DNA of 48,373 nt from Desulfonatronovibrio sp. (GCA_003566455.1 PXDF01000112.1:1-48373), one strand, 5' to 3'. Shown: positions 8,205 through 19,833, numbered from the stretch's first letter. A program made the numbers and translations. The notes: generated from the sequence alone by a model not told the origin.

Positions 8205-8462
8205 TTGGATAAAGCAGGCCAACAATCTCACACTTCAGATCTGACCGAAATGGGTAATTTAATCTCTGGACCAGATTCGGCTTACTTCTGGAATACACTG
8301 ACAAAAATTCTAGATTCAGGAAGAACAAGGTGCTTTGTTCTGAATAATTTCCTCTCTTTATTCCGGTTGGATAATTTCAAGATTTCAGCTGAAATTCCTG
8401 AGCCTTTCATGTCATGCCCCGGTCCAGTCGCGGCGATATGCCACCTCTGGACCGGAGGATAG
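8205..8462 (+). CDS. Hypothetical protein, doubtful
   Basis: An 85-codon frame opens with TTG at 8205, with AGGGG nine bases upstream, and ends at TAG. The product (MDKAGQQSHTSDLTEMGNLI...) shows no domain, signal peptide or membrane helix that I recognise. Its last third overlaps a 9-bp inverted repeat (8419-8455), which suggests the DNA or RNA structure may matter more than the coding. It is in a low-density region facing the end of katG. It may not be a gene; I list it because the ribosome site and length are tolerable. Confidence 0.2.
   Translation: MDKAGQQSHTSDLTEMGNLISGPDSAYFWNTLTKILDSGRTRCFVLNNFLSLFRLDNFKISAEIPEPFMSCPGPVAAICHLWTGG
8419..8455. repeat. 9-bp perfect inverted repeat
   Basis: CCGGTCCAG (8419-8427) and CTGGACCGG (8447-8455) are perfectly complementary across 19 bases. 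Together with AGTCTTTAAAGACT (8488-8501) it lies downstream of katG on the minus strand and may mark the end of that transcript. Neither is followed by a clear U-run. Confidence 0.5.
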
Positions 8463-8512
8463 TTAATAGTTTTCTGTAATGGCTAGCAGTCTTTAAAGAC
8501 TTTATGTAATGA

Positions 8513-10726
<2,214 letters not shown>

Positions 10727-10851
10727 TTAGGTTTAAAACTGATTGCCGCGGATCAGAATCAAGACCCAAGGCAAGCTTGCCTGCCAGATGATGATCTGCT
10801 GAATCCGCTGATATTTTTTGGGCTGTCAGGACGTAGTTGGAAATTTACCCA

Positions 10852-10868
10852 TTAATATTCAATATTAA
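10852..10868. promoter_or_regulatory. Candidate PerR/Fur-type operator upstream of katG
   Basis: TTAATATTCAATATTAA is a perfect 8-1-8 palindrome about 145 bases upstream of the katG start, in AT-rich spacer. Its symmetry and composition resemble PerR boxes (7-1-7, AT-rich). The neighbouring perR supports the idea. It is positional inference, not a scored match. Confidence 0.45.
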
Positions 10869-11006
10869 GTTCATAGATATTTAATAAATCAGGTTACAGG
10901 CGTAGTGCCCTTAGCCTTTAAAAAACAAACATGAAATACGGTTTGCTGTACCAGCCTCTCCAAACAGATTTACCAGCTAACACATTATTTTCATATAAAT
11001 TTCTTA

Positions 11007-11459
11007 TCATTCCTGTTGACCCTCCTGGCACTCCCTGCACAGGCCGAAAAAATCAAGACGGTGGGTGGTTATGGCAAAGCCGGTCTGCTGAGTAATCTCC
11101 CGGGTGAAGTCATTAAGTGTTTCCAGTTCAGGATCAAAAATGGTCCTGCATTTTATGCAGATTACATGTGGATGGGGAAAAGGTTTATTGCCGTCATACC
11201 GGTTGCTGCCGTCAGGAAAGCCCAGTTCAAGAACCTGGTTTATCTCCTTTAATATGGAAATGGTCTTGTAAACAGTGGCGATGCTTGTAGTAGGAAAACT
11301 TACCCGCACCTGCTCATAGATTTTTTCCACAGAAGGATGGCCATGGCTGTGTGCCAGGATATCCAGAACTGCCAGACGCTGAGGAGTGATCCTGTGATTG
11401 GTTTTTTTGAGGCTTTCAACCATCTGCTCCAGACGGGCTTCTTTATCTGATTTAGACAT
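11007..11459 (-). CDS. perR: Fur-family peroxide regulator, PerR-like
   Basis: The 150-residue protein is a Fur-superfamily metalloregulator. Its N-terminal winged helix (about 15-90) includes RITPQRLAVLDIL and the recognition-region SIATVYKTISILKE. The C-terminal dimerisation domain has two zinc CxxC motifs, CIKC and CREC, and histidines in FPHPHVIC and TTHRLDFFG that suit a regulatory metal site. Proteins of this type act as PerR (peroxide-sensing repressors) or Fur. The location immediately upstream of katG makes PerR the better guess. A 6-1-6 palindrome, ATTAATAATTAAT, lies at 11460-11472 directly before its start codon and could mediate autorepression. Confidence 0.85.
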   Translation of the reverse strand: MSKSDKEARLEQMVESLKKTNHRITPQRLAVLDILAHSHGHPSVEKIYEQVRVSFPTTSIATVYKTISILKEINQVLELGFPDGSNRYDGNKPFPHPHVICIKCRTIFDPELETLNDFTREITQQTGFAITTHRLDFFGLCRECQEGQQE

Positions 11460-11472
11460 ATTAATAATTAAT
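11460..11472. promoter_or_regulatory. Candidate autoregulatory operator of perR
   Basis: ATTAAT-A-ATTAAT is a perfect 6-1-6 palindrome abutting the perR start codon (11457-11459). A second, weaker repeat (TAATA-GT-TATTA) follows at about 11480-11491. AT-rich composition makes chance palindromes common here, so support is modest. Confidence 0.3.
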
Positions 11473-11651
11473 CCTTTTTAATAGTTATTATCCATAAAAG
11501 TTGCAGAATGTCAAGCATGTTTTTTAAAAAATTTAAAATTGAATTTTTCAAGAAAAATAAAAACATAACCCGGTAAACAAGGTAAGTCTGAAATTATTGC
11601 CGGAAGCTGTGAAAAGAGTTGTAATGGGAACCTGTCATCTGATATCCGGCA

Positions 11652-12893
11652 TCATAAAGGCCGCAACATTCTCTGGGCCTGTCTGCCCAGACGCCAGATG
11701 AGAAAGCCGTTAAGGGCGCCTTCGCTGACCTTGGGAAGGATGAACCTGGTGGCATCAGTGACCGCTGAAACACCAGTGGCAAAAGAAATCTCCCCGAATA
11801 TGCTCTCATAGTACTCGGAAAAAGCCTCTGCTCCGGCCTCAGACTGCTCGCCTATAACCCCGCTCAGGTAGGCCTGGATTATAGCTCTGGAAAGAATCGC
11901 GGCGCTTTGACCAAAGGCTGGTCTGAGGTTATATATCACAAGAAGTTCACCTATGAGCTTTAAAGAGGCGTAAAGCACTATCATCTGATCAATAAACTTT
12001 ATGGGTGAAGCAGCCGTGCCAAGGGCCACCGTTCTTGTATAGGACCGAATCCTTTTACGGGCTGCCTTATCCAGGACATGAACAAATGATTCATCAAACT
12101 CTTTAAGCCACTGAGCAGAATCCATGAATCCCTTTTTATCAACAAGAGACTGTTTGAATGATCCCAGCTTTTTCAGCTCAACTTTTTCCAGCCCGGGAAC
12201 AGCCATCTTGGGATCATCAAGATTGAAATCCTGGAGATAATCAACCATAATTTTTCTGGCCTCGTCTTTTTTCCTGGCTGCCAGCTTCTGAAATTTTTTT
12301 CTTTGAGCAAGAAAATTCAGGGCCTTGATGTCAACTCTGGTCAGTTTTTTAAATGCCATAAACTTCCAGGCAATTCTTACAATAACCACAAATATGATCC
12401 CCAGAAAAAACAAAAAGGCAAGAGCCGCCACAATGTTCCAGGGAAGAGGCAGAGATGTCACCTGTCCGGCAAACCTGACTCCCTGATTGACCATGAACAG
12501 ACCTAGAATCCCTCCAATGAAAATCATTGTCCAAAGGACAGTCCTGTATATGGCTCCAGGAATCCTGAATCCTGTCTTTTCAAGTTCCAGCAGTTTTTCT
12601 TCAAACTGCCTCTGAATATCGTCCTGGTCCTGCCTGAGCCTGTCCAGATCTTCCCTGGAAACGTTTGTAATATTATGCTTTTCTTCAGCAGAAGGCTCAA
12701 ATTCAGGTTGCCCAAGTCCGGTATCGTTTTGCCTGATCCCGGGGCCCTCATTTCTGCCCTCTTCAAGGCTGACGTTTTCATGTTCACGGTCCTTGTCCTC
12801 GGGTCCAACGTGAACACCCGGCTTATGCTCATTCTGCTCTGGCCTGTATTCAAGGGGATCACCCAGTCCAGACCGGTGAAGCTTTTCACTCAT
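11652..12893 (-). CDS. ycjF: YcjF-family inner membrane protein (DUF697)
   Basis: The 413-residue product has a long charged, disordered N-terminal region (about 1-105). Two membrane helices follow, about residues 118-140 (TVLWTMIFIGGILGLFMV) and 152-175 (NIVAALAFLFFLGIIFVVIV). The large C-terminal part is of DUF697 type, with YASLKLIGELLVIYNLRP and FILPKVSEGALNGFLIWRLG. This matches the YcjF/UPF0283 family, including its usual pairing with YcjX. It starts 9 bases after the ycjX stop, so the two form one operon. In enterobacteria the pair belongs to the phage-shock (Psp) regulon; its biochemical function is not settled. Confidence 0.87.
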   Translation of the reverse strand: MSEKLHRSGLGDPLEYRPEQNEHKPGVHVGPEDKDREHENVSLEEGRNEGPGIRQNDTGLGQPEFEPSAEEKHNITNVSREDLDRLRQDQDDIQRQFEEKLLELEKTGFRIPGAIYRTVLWTMIFIGGILGLFMVNQGVRFAGQVTSLPLPWNIVAALAFLFFLGIIFVVIVRIAWKFMAFKKLTRVDIKALNFLAQRKKFQKLAARKKDEARKIMVDYLQDFNLDDPKMAVPGLEKVELKKLGSFKQSLVDKKGFMDSAQWLKEFDESFVHVLDKAARKRIRSYTRTVALGTAASPIKFIDQMIVLYASLKLIGELLVIYNLRPAFGQSAAILSRAIIQAYLSGVIGEQSEAGAEAFSEYYESIFGEISFATGVSAVTDATRFILPKVSEGALNGFLIWRLGRQAQRMLRPL

Positions 12894-12902
12894 GATATTT
12901 TC

Positions 12903-14288
12903 CTACCTGGATATAAACTCAAACACCTGATCCAGACCCATATGTCTGGGAGGTATAAGATAGTTTTCCGGAGCGTCAGGATAAACCTTATAAAATTGAT
13001 ATTCCCCGGGGCTCCACTTTTCAGGCCATGTTTCAGGCAACTCGGGCACATTGTATTCTTTGAACTCCTTGACTGGATTGTTATAAACAATCTTTCCCCT
13101 GAGCCTGCGATTTCCCTCAACAGGAAATGTAGAATAACACGCGCTGCAAACAAACCATTCTGCCATGACCTCAGGAAGCATCTTCCTGGCCCGGTCAGTC
13201 ATCATTTTTAACAGGTTGATCATTTTTCTGTTCTCTATATCCATGGGATGCACCATATCCGCTTTGGCAGCAACAAAGGCTATCCTGCTCAAAGACTTCT
13301 GCCAGAATGTAAAATACTTCATCAGTAAAGAACCAAGATCAGACCGGGGACGCAAAACCTCGAACAAATCCAGGAGCATCTGGCGATCATCATTATATCT
13401 TCCAACCCCCCCGGCCAGAAGAGAGGGAATGTCCACCAGAACCACCAGGCTTCCAGCCCTGGAGATATTCTCAAAAACAGGCATGACCACTGTTTTTCTG
13501 TATTCTTTATAATTGCTCGCCATCTTAACAGTCAGATCAGGATCCTTTTGCCTGGCCTTCAAACTTAAAGGCGCAAACTGGTTGGCTGCAGAAATGCCAG
13601 TTATCCTCTGGGCTGCGATCTGTTCAGGAGTTCCTGGAAACGCAGGCAGGCCATTTTGATCCAGAAGAAAAACAGAAGGTGAAACCAGGGGTTTGAATGC
13701 AAGTATAAGCCTGGCCAGAGTTTCGCGGTATACTTTCAAAAGTATGTCTTCAGAAATATTGTCCTGATCAATATACTCAAGATATGGACCGGCTGCCAGG
13801 GAATAATCATGATACCTGGCAAAATGGGCCAGCATATGGTCAGACCATTGTCCATAACTTGAATACGCGGCAATTGCAGAATCAGCCACTCTTTCACCGG
13901 GAAAATCAAAAAAAGACATCCTCTGGGCAAAAAGCTTCCAGTCTGAACGCTTAAATTCACATTCATACTGGGAACAATCAGTGGTTTTCCCAGGCCACCT
14001 GCCCCGGGCCAGGTCCTCACGAAAATTGGAATGTGGGAAAACAGGAGGCCAGCTGCTTTTTGGGGCAAGGCATCTGAAATCAGCAATATCCACTGCTTTG
14101 CCCAGGTGAAAGCCTACCTGACCGAATTCCGCCAGATGAGAAATAAGCGATGTCAGAAAGACAGTCTTCCCTCCACCGGCTATACCGGTCAGAGCGACTC
14201 TTTTCTGCTGTTTGAAATTTATCAGATCTTTTGCTTCATTAGCCTGATAGCTGACATTCTTGTATAAGTATTTTATTTTATTTATCAT
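12903..14288 (-). CDS. ycjX: YcjX-family P-loop NTPase (DUF463)
   Basis: This 461-residue P-loop protein carries Walker A GIAGGGKT at residues 35-42, as in YcjX of enterobacteria. It includes the family features FFDFPGERVADSAIA (a Walker B / switch-like DxPGER segment) and later VVLVDIPSLLAGGVGRYND. It is thought to be a GTP/ATP-binding stress protein attached to the inner membrane through YcjF. No membrane helix is seen in YcjX itself. The gene lies immediately upstream of ycjF (9-base gap) and downstream of the TIGR00300-type gene (17-base gap), so all three may be one transcript. Length is normal for the family (about 465). Confidence 0.88.
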   Translation of the reverse strand: MINKIKYLYKNVSYQANEAKDLINFKQQKRVALTGIAGGGKTVFLTSLISHLAEFGQVGFHLGKAVDIADFRCLAPKSSWPPVFPHSNFREDLARGRWPGKTTDCSQYECEFKRSDWKLFAQRMSFFDFPGERVADSAIAAYSSYGQWSDHMLAHFARYHDYSLAAGPYLEYIDQDNISEDILLKVYRETLARLILAFKPLVSPSVFLLDQNGLPAFPGTPEQIAAQRITGISAANQFAPLSLKARQKDPDLTVKMASNYKEYRKTVVMPVFENISRAGSLVVLVDIPSLLAGGVGRYNDDRQMLLDLFEVLRPRSDLGSLLMKYFTFWQKSLSRIAFVAAKADMVHPMDIENRKMINLLKMMTDRARKMLPEVMAEWFVCSACYSTFPVEGNRRLRGKIVYNNPVKEFKEYNVPELPETWPEKWSPGEYQFYKVYPDAPENYLIPPRHMGLDQVFEFISR

Positions 14289-14305
14289 TGATATCTATGA
14301 CAGGA

Positions 14306-15400
14306 TCATCCCATAAGGCTTTTATGTAAATTCACGATAAAATCCTGAACATTGGTCACAATTGCGGTTGCCTGGGTAGAGCCGCGGTTGGCAAGTTTGT
14401 CCACACTGAATTCTGATATGTCCACTATATAAAAATAAACTGGACGTACAACTCCTTGTTCCATTATCCTGTAACCTGGAGTCATGTTTCCAAAAGCAAT
14501 GGAATGCAGCTGGGTGGCCATGGAAATCACTGTTGTCGCCTTTCTGGCATGGACCCTCATGGCATCCTGGGCTTCATACACGTGTGCTATGACCTCTGGC
14601 AAAGGGCCGTCATCCCTTATTGATCCGGCTAAGACATAGGGCACATTCATTTTTTCACAGGTATGCATAATCCCTTCACTGAGCCCCAGCCCTTTTATTG
14701 TCTCCCTGATTGATCCGAATCTCCTCACAATGTTCAGCACATCCAGGTGATTATAATGGCCTTGCTGGATTGGGGCCTGACTGTATATGTCCTGGCCTAG
14801 TCCGGTCTGGAAGAGAGAAGCCTCCAGATCGTGAGTTGCCAGTGCATTACCGGCCATTAACGCGTGACAGAACCCCATCTCAATTATAGCCTGCATAGCC
14901 TCGCGGCTGTCCTTATCAAAGGCAACAGCCGGTCCAAGAACCCAGACAATATATCCATTTTCCCTGTCATAACGCAGGATATCATAAAGTTCGTCATAAC
15001 TCCGGGAAAAAGGCGTTTCCCTTGTTCCCCTGGTCCGGAAGGAAAATTTCTCAGAGAACTGCTGATCGTCTTCCTCAAAGCCTTCAGTGTGGACAAATAT
15101 ACCTTCCTCACCGTTTTCTGTTCTGCCGATTATAACATCGTCTCCATTTTTCAGCCTTCTGGCTTCGGTTACTTCTACTGTATCCCCCCGCAGGACAAGG
15201 ACGCAATCCATCCGGCTTTCCGGAACCAGGATCCATTTATTCTGCCCAAGACAGACATACTCTGGATAGTTGGACGTGGCATGATAATTATCAGGCGCAA
15301 TGCCGTCTCCGGGAGCTTTCCTGGATCGGGCAGCAGGCATGGAATTCAACGGTGCCATGCTGAAATCCGGGGCCTTGTAGTCTGGTAGATTAAAGCTCAT
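14306..15400 (-). CDS. TIGR00300-type protein (LOR/SDH-related, archaeal ornithine cyclodeaminase-like)
   Basis: The 364-residue product contains the C-terminal domain of the LOR/SDH-TIGR00300 family. That family includes the archaeal-type ornithine cyclodeaminase and the C-terminal half of bacterial arginine dihydrolase. Diagnostic segments are a conserved cysteine in GFCHALMAGNALATHDLEAS, then SIRDDGPLPEVI, TTVISMATQLHSIAFGNMTP and the final RGSTQATAIVTNVQDFIV. I chose the ATG at 15398-15400 (MSFNLPDYKAP) because AAGGAG lies nine bases upstream; the longer frame adds 35 poor residues. The N-terminal ArgZ-type dihydrolase domain is absent. Substrate is uncertain, and the adjoining ycjX/ycjF genes do not explain it. 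Confidence 0.65.
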   Translation of the reverse strand: MSFNLPDYKAPDFSMAPLNSMPAARSRKAPGDGIAPDNYHATSNYPEYVCLGQNKWILVPESRMDCVLVLRGDTVEVTEARRLKNGDDVIIGRTENGEEGIFVHTEGFEEDDQQFSEKFSFRTRGTRETPFSRSYDELYDILRYDRENGYIVWVLGPAVAFDKDSREAMQAIIEMGFCHALMAGNALATHDLEASLFQTGLGQDIYSQAPIQQGHYNHLDVLNIVRRFGSIRETIKGLGLSEGIMHTCEKMNVPYVLAGSIRDDGPLPEVIAHVYEAQDAMRVHARKATTVISMATQLHSIAFGNMTPGYRIMEQGVVRPVYFYIVDISEFSVDKLANRGSTQATAIVTNVQDFIVNLHKSLMG

Positions 15401-15565
15401 TGTGCATAACTCCTTGAAAAAGATTGCTTCAAATAAACATAACTTCATGAACGATACACAAAAAAGATTTGAATGAAAACCAGTGCCTGGACGGATTTTT
15501 GGCAAGATATTATACTGTTTGACTAATAATTCATTGACAGATAAATTGAAATATTTAGGTTTTGA

Positions 15566-15649
15566 GCGAGAGTGGCGGAATTGGCAGACGCACTGGACTT
15601 AGGATCCAGCGGGATAACCGTGGGGGTTCGACTCCCCCCTCTCGCACCA
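15566..15649 (+). tRNA. tRNA-Leu (anticodon TAG)
   Basis: The acceptor stem GCGAGAG (15566-15572) pairs with CTCTCGC (15639-15645), followed by A and an encoded CCA. The anticodon loop CTTAGGA gives anticodon TAG at 15600-15602 on a CTGGA/TCCAG stem. The long variable arm (GCGGGATAACCGT) is typical of class II leucine tRNA, and a GGTTCGACTCC T-arm is present. A TTGACA-type -35 hexamer lies at 15534-15539. Confidence 0.97.
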
Positions 15650-15799
15650 TTTTGTTTACTGACAAGGTTAACGCTGACTATTCAGCTTTCCGGCAAAAAG
15701 CGAAAAAAACGGCAGGATGCTATTGTTAAACTCATTTATGAATTATAATTTTGGACAAGAATCTTTTGTCCAAATCGATCTAAGGGAGGATCTGGTTTT

Positions 15800-17131
15800 A
15801 TGGAATATAATGTAACAAATATTTCCCCGGTTAAAAAACAGGTTGATATTGAGGTCCCTTCTGAAGAGGTCCACGCGGCTCTGGCCGCCACAACCGCCAT
15901 GTATCGTAACGATGTTGATATTAAGGGATTTCGCAAGGGCAAGGTGCCTTCATCTGTAATTGAAAGCAAGTTTAAAAAGCAGATTTACAGTGAGGCCACC
16001 AATGAATTGATTAACCTGCATATTAATCAGATAATCAGCGAACTCAAGGTTAATCCGTTATCAGGAATCGAAGTTGATGCACAGCAGATGGTCAGAGGTC
16101 AAGACTTCAATTACTCCATAAGCTTTGAAGTGGCGCCGCAGTTTGAACTGCCGGAATATGAAGGCCTCACCATTGAAGAAGAAGACGTGGAAATAAATCC
16201 CGATGAAGTTAAAATGGTGATCGAGCGCATAAGAAACAACCTGGCTGAACTCGTACCTGTGGATGAAATGAGAAACCCCCGGGACGGAGAAACCGTAGTC
16301 ATTGACTTTCAAGCCTTTAAGGATGGCAAGCCTGTTGAGGGTGTAAAGGTTGATAATTTTCAGATGACCCTGGGGGAAGGCAATGCTCTTGCTTCATTTG
16401 AAGAACTGGTTAGAAAGCTTACCCCAGGTCAGACAGATGAATCTGAAATTACCCTGCCGGAAGATTTTCTCAATAAAGAACTGGCCGGAAAAAACGTGAT
16501 GATGATGATTACCCTGCACTCCATAAAGGAAAAAAAGCTCCCGGACATTGATGATGAACTCGCTCAGAAGGCCGGGGGATTTGAAACTGTAGAACAGTTG
16601 AAAGAAGTCATTGAAAAGTCTTATATTGGCTCCAGAAAACAGTTGAACAAAGGCTCGGCTCAGAAAAAGGTCCTTGATGAGCTTAAGGGAAAGGTCCAGT
16701 TTGATCTGCCTCAATCCCTGGTGCAGGGAAGAATAGAGCAGAAAATTTCTGAATTGAGAAATAAAACAGAAGCAAAAGGAAAGAGCTTTGAATCCTTGGG
16801 CAAGACCCGTGAAGAGCTGGAAGAAATGTTCAAGGCCGAAGCTGAGGATCTGGTCAAATCCCAGCTGTTTCTTCTGGCAGTGGCTGACAAGGAAGAACTC
16901 ACTGTGGAACCCCATGAGCTTGATGATTATCTCCAGAATCTTGCCCGCTCAAGTGGTCAGGAGTTTGAAAAACTGAAAAGCTTTTATGAAGAGAACAATC
17001 TCATGTTCGCCCTGAAAGACACCATCCTGGCTGACAAGGCTATGGAGCGCATATATGAAAAGGCGGAAGTGAAAATTATTCCCCCGGCCAAAACTTCTGA
17101 CAGTGCCAGGGAACAGCAGGATCAGGCTTAG
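15800..17131 (+). CDS. tig: Trigger factor (ribosome-associated prolyl isomerase chaperone)
   Basis: Trigger factor binds the ribosome exit tunnel and helps nascent chains fold. The 443-residue protein has the N-terminal ribosome-binding domain, with the signature GFRKGKVPSSVIE near residues 45-57 (canonical GFRxGxxP). An FKBP-type prolyl isomerase domain lies around 155-245 (DGETVVIDFQAF...LPEDF). A long helical C-terminal chaperone domain follows. It is a normal full-length TF. GGGAGGA precedes the ATG by about ten bases. It heads the classic tig-clpP-clpX order, though about 300 bases including a hairpin separate it from clpP, so partial uncoupling is possible. Confidence 0.96.
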   Translation: MEYNVTNISPVKKQVDIEVPSEEVHAALAATTAMYRNDVDIKGFRKGKVPSSVIESKFKKQIYSEATNELINLHINQIISELKVNPLSGIEVDAQQMVRGQDFNYSISFEVAPQFELPEYEGLTIEEEDVEINPDEVKMVIERIRNNLAELVPVDEMRNPRDGETVVIDFQAFKDGKPVEGVKVDNFQMTLGEGNALASFEELVRKLTPGQTDESEITLPEDFLNKELAGKNVMMMITLHSIKEKKLPDIDDELAQKAGGFETVEQLKEVIEKSYIGSRKQLNKGSAQKKVLDELKGKVQFDLPQSLVQGRIEQKISELRNKTEAKGKSFESLGKTREELEEMFKAEAEDLVKSQLFLLAVADKEELTVEPHELDDYLQNLARSSGQEFEKLKSFYEENNLMFALKDTILADKAMERIYEKAEVKIIPPAKTSDSAREQQDQA

Positions 17132-17196
17132 AGGATAAGTTTTGCGCCGTTGCTTGGGGTTATCAGCAAAGAAAAGACATATAATCTGATAGTAAC

Positions 17197-17246
17197 ATTA
17201 TTTCACGCCTCAGCCGTGATTGATCTCGTCTGAGGCGTGAAGTAAT
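17197..17246. repeat. Long hairpin between tig and clpP
   Basis: ATTATTTCACGCCTCAG (17197-17213) pairs with CTGAGGCGTGAAGTAAT (17230-17246) at 16 of 17 positions across a 16-base loop. There is no T-run after it, so it is not a standard intrinsic terminator. It may stabilise the tig 3' end, act as an attenuator, or be an operator. Confidence 0.6.
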
Positions 17247-17429
17247 ATCTATTGATGATCACAAGACATTGACTAAAGCGGCTCCGGCATCAAATAATAA
17301 CACCCTGCAAAGCCTGATAATTTTTTGACCACAACCTTCCATTGACTTTCCAGCAGAATTCTTATTTATTAATCCTGACATCCAATTAAACTTATGCATG
17401 ATGAAATAAAAATCATACAAGGAGATACA

Positions 17430-18050
17430 ATGAGTTACAATATCCCAATGGTGATTGAAAGCACAGGAAGAGGTGAAAGGGCCTATGACATCTACTCAAG
17501 GCTGCTCAAGGACAGAATCATCCTTCTTGGCACACCCATTGATAATCACATATCCAACCTTATCTGTGCTCAGCTTCTTTTTCTGGAATCGGAAAACCCT
17601 GAAAAAGAAATCAATTTTTACATCAACTCCCCAGGCGGGTCAGTTACCGCAGGCATGGCCATCTATGACACAATGCAGTACATTTCCTCGCCCGTGGCCA
17701 CCCTGTGCCTGGGGCAGGCAGCCAGCATGGGCGCTCTTCTTCTGGCTGCCGGCCAGAAGGGCATGCGCTATTCCCTCCCCCACAGCAGGATTCTCATCCA
17801 CCAGCCCATGGGAGGATTTCAGGGTCAAGCTACAGACATTGACATCCAGGCCAAGGAAATCATAAGACTGAAAGCAACTCTTAATGAAATTCTATCCAGG
17901 CACACCGGCACCAAGCTGTCCAAAGTAGAGCATGACACGGATCGAGACTACTATATGAGCGCCCAGGAAGCAAAAAAATATGGTCTTATTGACAATGTGC
18001 TCACATCAAGATCTGAAATCAATGCACTGGGCACAGCAGATAAAAGTTAA
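17430..18050 (+). CDS. clpP: ATP-dependent Clp protease proteolytic subunit
   Basis: ClpP forms the double-ring serine protease barrel fed by ClpX or ClpA. The 206-residue product carries the catalytic triad Ser99 (in GQAASMGA), His124 ([10 protein letters not shown]) and Asp173 (HDTDRDYY). The N-terminal axial-loop region ([20 protein letters not shown]) is intact. I chose the ATG at 17430-17432 because GGAG precedes it closely; an upstream in-frame ATG at 17394 lacks a site. clpX follows 17 bases after the stop, so they are co-transcribed. Confidence 0.97.
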   Translation: MSYNIPMVIESTGRGERAYDIYSRLLKDRIILLGTPIDNHISNLICAQLLFLESENPEKEINFYINSPGGSVTAGMAIYDTMQYISSPVATLCLGQAASMGALLLAAGQKGMRYSLPHSRILIHQPMGGFQGQATDIDIQAKEIIRLKATLNEILSRHTGTKLSKVEHDTDRDYYMSAQEAKKYGLIDNVLTSRSEINALGTADKS

Positions 18051-18067
18051 GATGACCGAGGTGATTA

Positions 18068-19315
18068 ATGGTTAAGAAGAAAAAGCCCTATATTTATGAT
18101 CTTTGCTGTTCATTTTGCGGCAAGACCCAGGAGGACGTCGAAAGGCTCATAGCCGGACCTGACGTGTATATCTGCAATGAATGCGTATGCCTGTGTGATG
18201 AAATTATCGCCCAGGACCATGATGATGAACAGCATGACAGTGGCAGCCTGCTCCCGCCAGCTGAGATTAAAAAAGCCCTTGATGATTATGTAATAGGCCA
18301 GGAGGATGCCAAAAAAATACTGGCAGTGGCTGTTTACAACCATTATAAGAGGGTAAGGTACACCAGAAAGAAAGACGATGTGGAGCTGGATAAGAGCAAT
18401 ATCCTTCTCATTGGTCCAACCGGATCAGGAAAGACCCTTCTGGCCCAGACCCTGGCCCGGATACTTAAAGTCCCCTTTGCCATTGCCGACGCCACCACAT
18501 TAACCGAAGCCGGATACGTCGGAGAAGATGTTGAAAATATTCTGGTTCAACTGGTTCAGAATGCCGACTACAATCTGGAAGCCGCTGCCAAAGGCATTAT
18601 CTATATAGATGAAATTGACAAAATATCCAGGAAGACAGACAGCCCTTCCCTGACCAGGGATGTCTCAGGAGAAGGAGTTCAGCAGGCCCTGCTCAAAATC
18701 ATCGAGGGCACTGAGGCCAATATACCCCCTAAAGGAGGCCGCAAACATCCCCAGCAGGAATTTATCCGGCTGAATACTTCAAACATTCTTTTCATTGTTG
18801 GAGGCGCTTTTATCGGCCTGGATAAAATTGTCAAACAGAGAATCCAGAAAAGCAGCATGGGATTTGGGGCTGACCTGATGAACAAAACAGGCGAATCATC
18901 CGACACTCTGGTGAGCATGGCTCATCCGGCCGATCTCATAAAATTCGGACTCATCCCCGAGTTTGTTGGCAGGGTACCGGTTGTATCATCTTTGCGGGAG
19001 TTGACTGAAAATGATCTCATCAGAATCCTCAGTGAGCCCAAAAACTCACTGGTAAAACAATACCAGAAGATGATGGAACTGGACCACATAAAGCTCAAAT
19101 TCACTCAAAATTCCCTGAAATCCATAGCGAAAAAGGCTTTGGAAAGAAAAACAGGGGCCAGGGGCCTGAGAAATGTCATGGAAAGCATCATGCTGGACGT
19201 GATGTATAAGCTTCCGTCTTTGAGCGGGGTCAAAGAATGCATAATAAACAAGGCTGTTGTGGAAGACGGGATAGAGCCCCTGCTTATCCATGAGCAGGAA
19301 GCCAAGTCAGCCTGA
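18068..19315 (+). CDS. clpX: ATP-dependent Clp protease unfoldase ClpX
   Basis: ClpX is the AAA+ hexamer that recognises, unfolds and threads substrates into ClpP. The 415-residue protein has the N-terminal zinc-binding domain with Cys14, Cys17, Cys36 and Cys39 (CSFC and CNEC). Walker A GPTGSGKT is at 116-123. The IGQEDAKK entry motif, the EIDKI Walker B region and a conserved GAFIGL segment follow. The ClpP-docking IGF-type loop region is represented around [21 protein letters not shown] precedes the start. It converges on the IscU-like gene with about 16 bases between the stops. Confidence 0.97.
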   Translation: MVKKKKPYIYDLCCSFCGKTQEDVERLIAGPDVYICNECVCLCDEIIAQDHDDEQHDSGSLLPPAEIKKALDDYVIGQEDAKKILAVAVYNHYKRVRYTRKKDDVELDKSNILLIGPTGSGKTLLAQTLARILKVPFAIADATTLTEAGYVGEDVENILVQLVQNADYNLEAAAKGIIYIDEIDKISRKTDSPSLTRDVSGEGVQQALLKIIEGTEANIPPKGGRKHPQQEFIRLNTSNILFIVGGAFIGLDKIVKQRIQKSSMGFGADLMNKTGESSDTLVSMAHPADLIKFGLIPEFVGRVPVVSSLRELTENDLIRILSEPKNSLVKQYQKMMELDHIKLKFTQNSLKSIAKKALERKTGARGLRNVMESIMLDVMYKLPSLSGVKECIINKAVVEDGIEPLLIHEQEAKSA

Positions 19316-19331
19316 TTTCTTACATGCGCAC

Positions 19332-19760
19332 TCAGGTCTTCTTGATATAATTGTGCACAGCCTCCTGCAGGGCCTGTGCCGCCAGATAAGCGCAGTGCTC
19401 CTTATCTTCAGGCAGCCCCTGCAGGCTGCTCAGTATTTCCTCTCCTGTAACTGAAGCCGCGTTTTCAACATCCCTGCCCAGAACAAGTTCGCACGCTACA
19501 GATCCGCAGACAACGCTTGGTCCGCATCCGTCACTGAAAAAAGTGGCTTCACTCACTTTATCTTTCTCAAATTTAAGATATATCTCCACAGAATCGCCGC
19601 ATGAGCCGGTCAATCTTGAACTTGAATGGGGATTTTCCATTCTGCCCATATGCATGGGTTCTTTCCAGCGTTTAAAAACCTCATGACCGAAAGCCTCCAG
19701 TGTCTGATCATATATTTTTTGCTGCAGCTCATCGAGATGAACCTCAAAATCTCTGGTCAC
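19332..19760 (-). CDS. IscU/NifU-like iron-sulfur cluster scaffold protein
   Basis: The 142-residue protein is a single NifU N-terminal (IscU-like) domain. The cluster ligand cysteines are present: Cys54 in GSCGDS, Cys79 in SDGCGPS and Cys123 in EHCAYLAAQAL. Two extra cysteines, Cys85 and Cys90 (VVCGSVACELV), are near the second ligand. No C-terminal NifU thioredoxin-like domain follows. The start is GTG at 19758-19760 with GGGAGGT six bases upstream. The protein probably assembles or relays Fe-S clusters. No IscS, HscA or ferredoxin gene is adjacent, so it is not part of a standard isc operon here. The DUF59-less, stand-alone form is common in sulfate reducers. Confidence 0.82.
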   Translation of the reverse strand: MTRDFEVHLDELQQKIYDQTLEAFGHEVFKRWKEPMHMGRMENPHSSSRLTGSCGDSVEIYLKFEKDKVSEATFFSDGCGPSVVCGSVACELVLGRDVENAASVTGEEILSSLQGLPEDKEHCAYLAAQALQEAVHNYIKKT

Positions 19761-19833
19761 TGTCTACCTCCCTTATTAAAGCTTATTTTATGAACAACCA
19801 ACAAATATGGACAGCTTGTGAAAATCTACCAAT

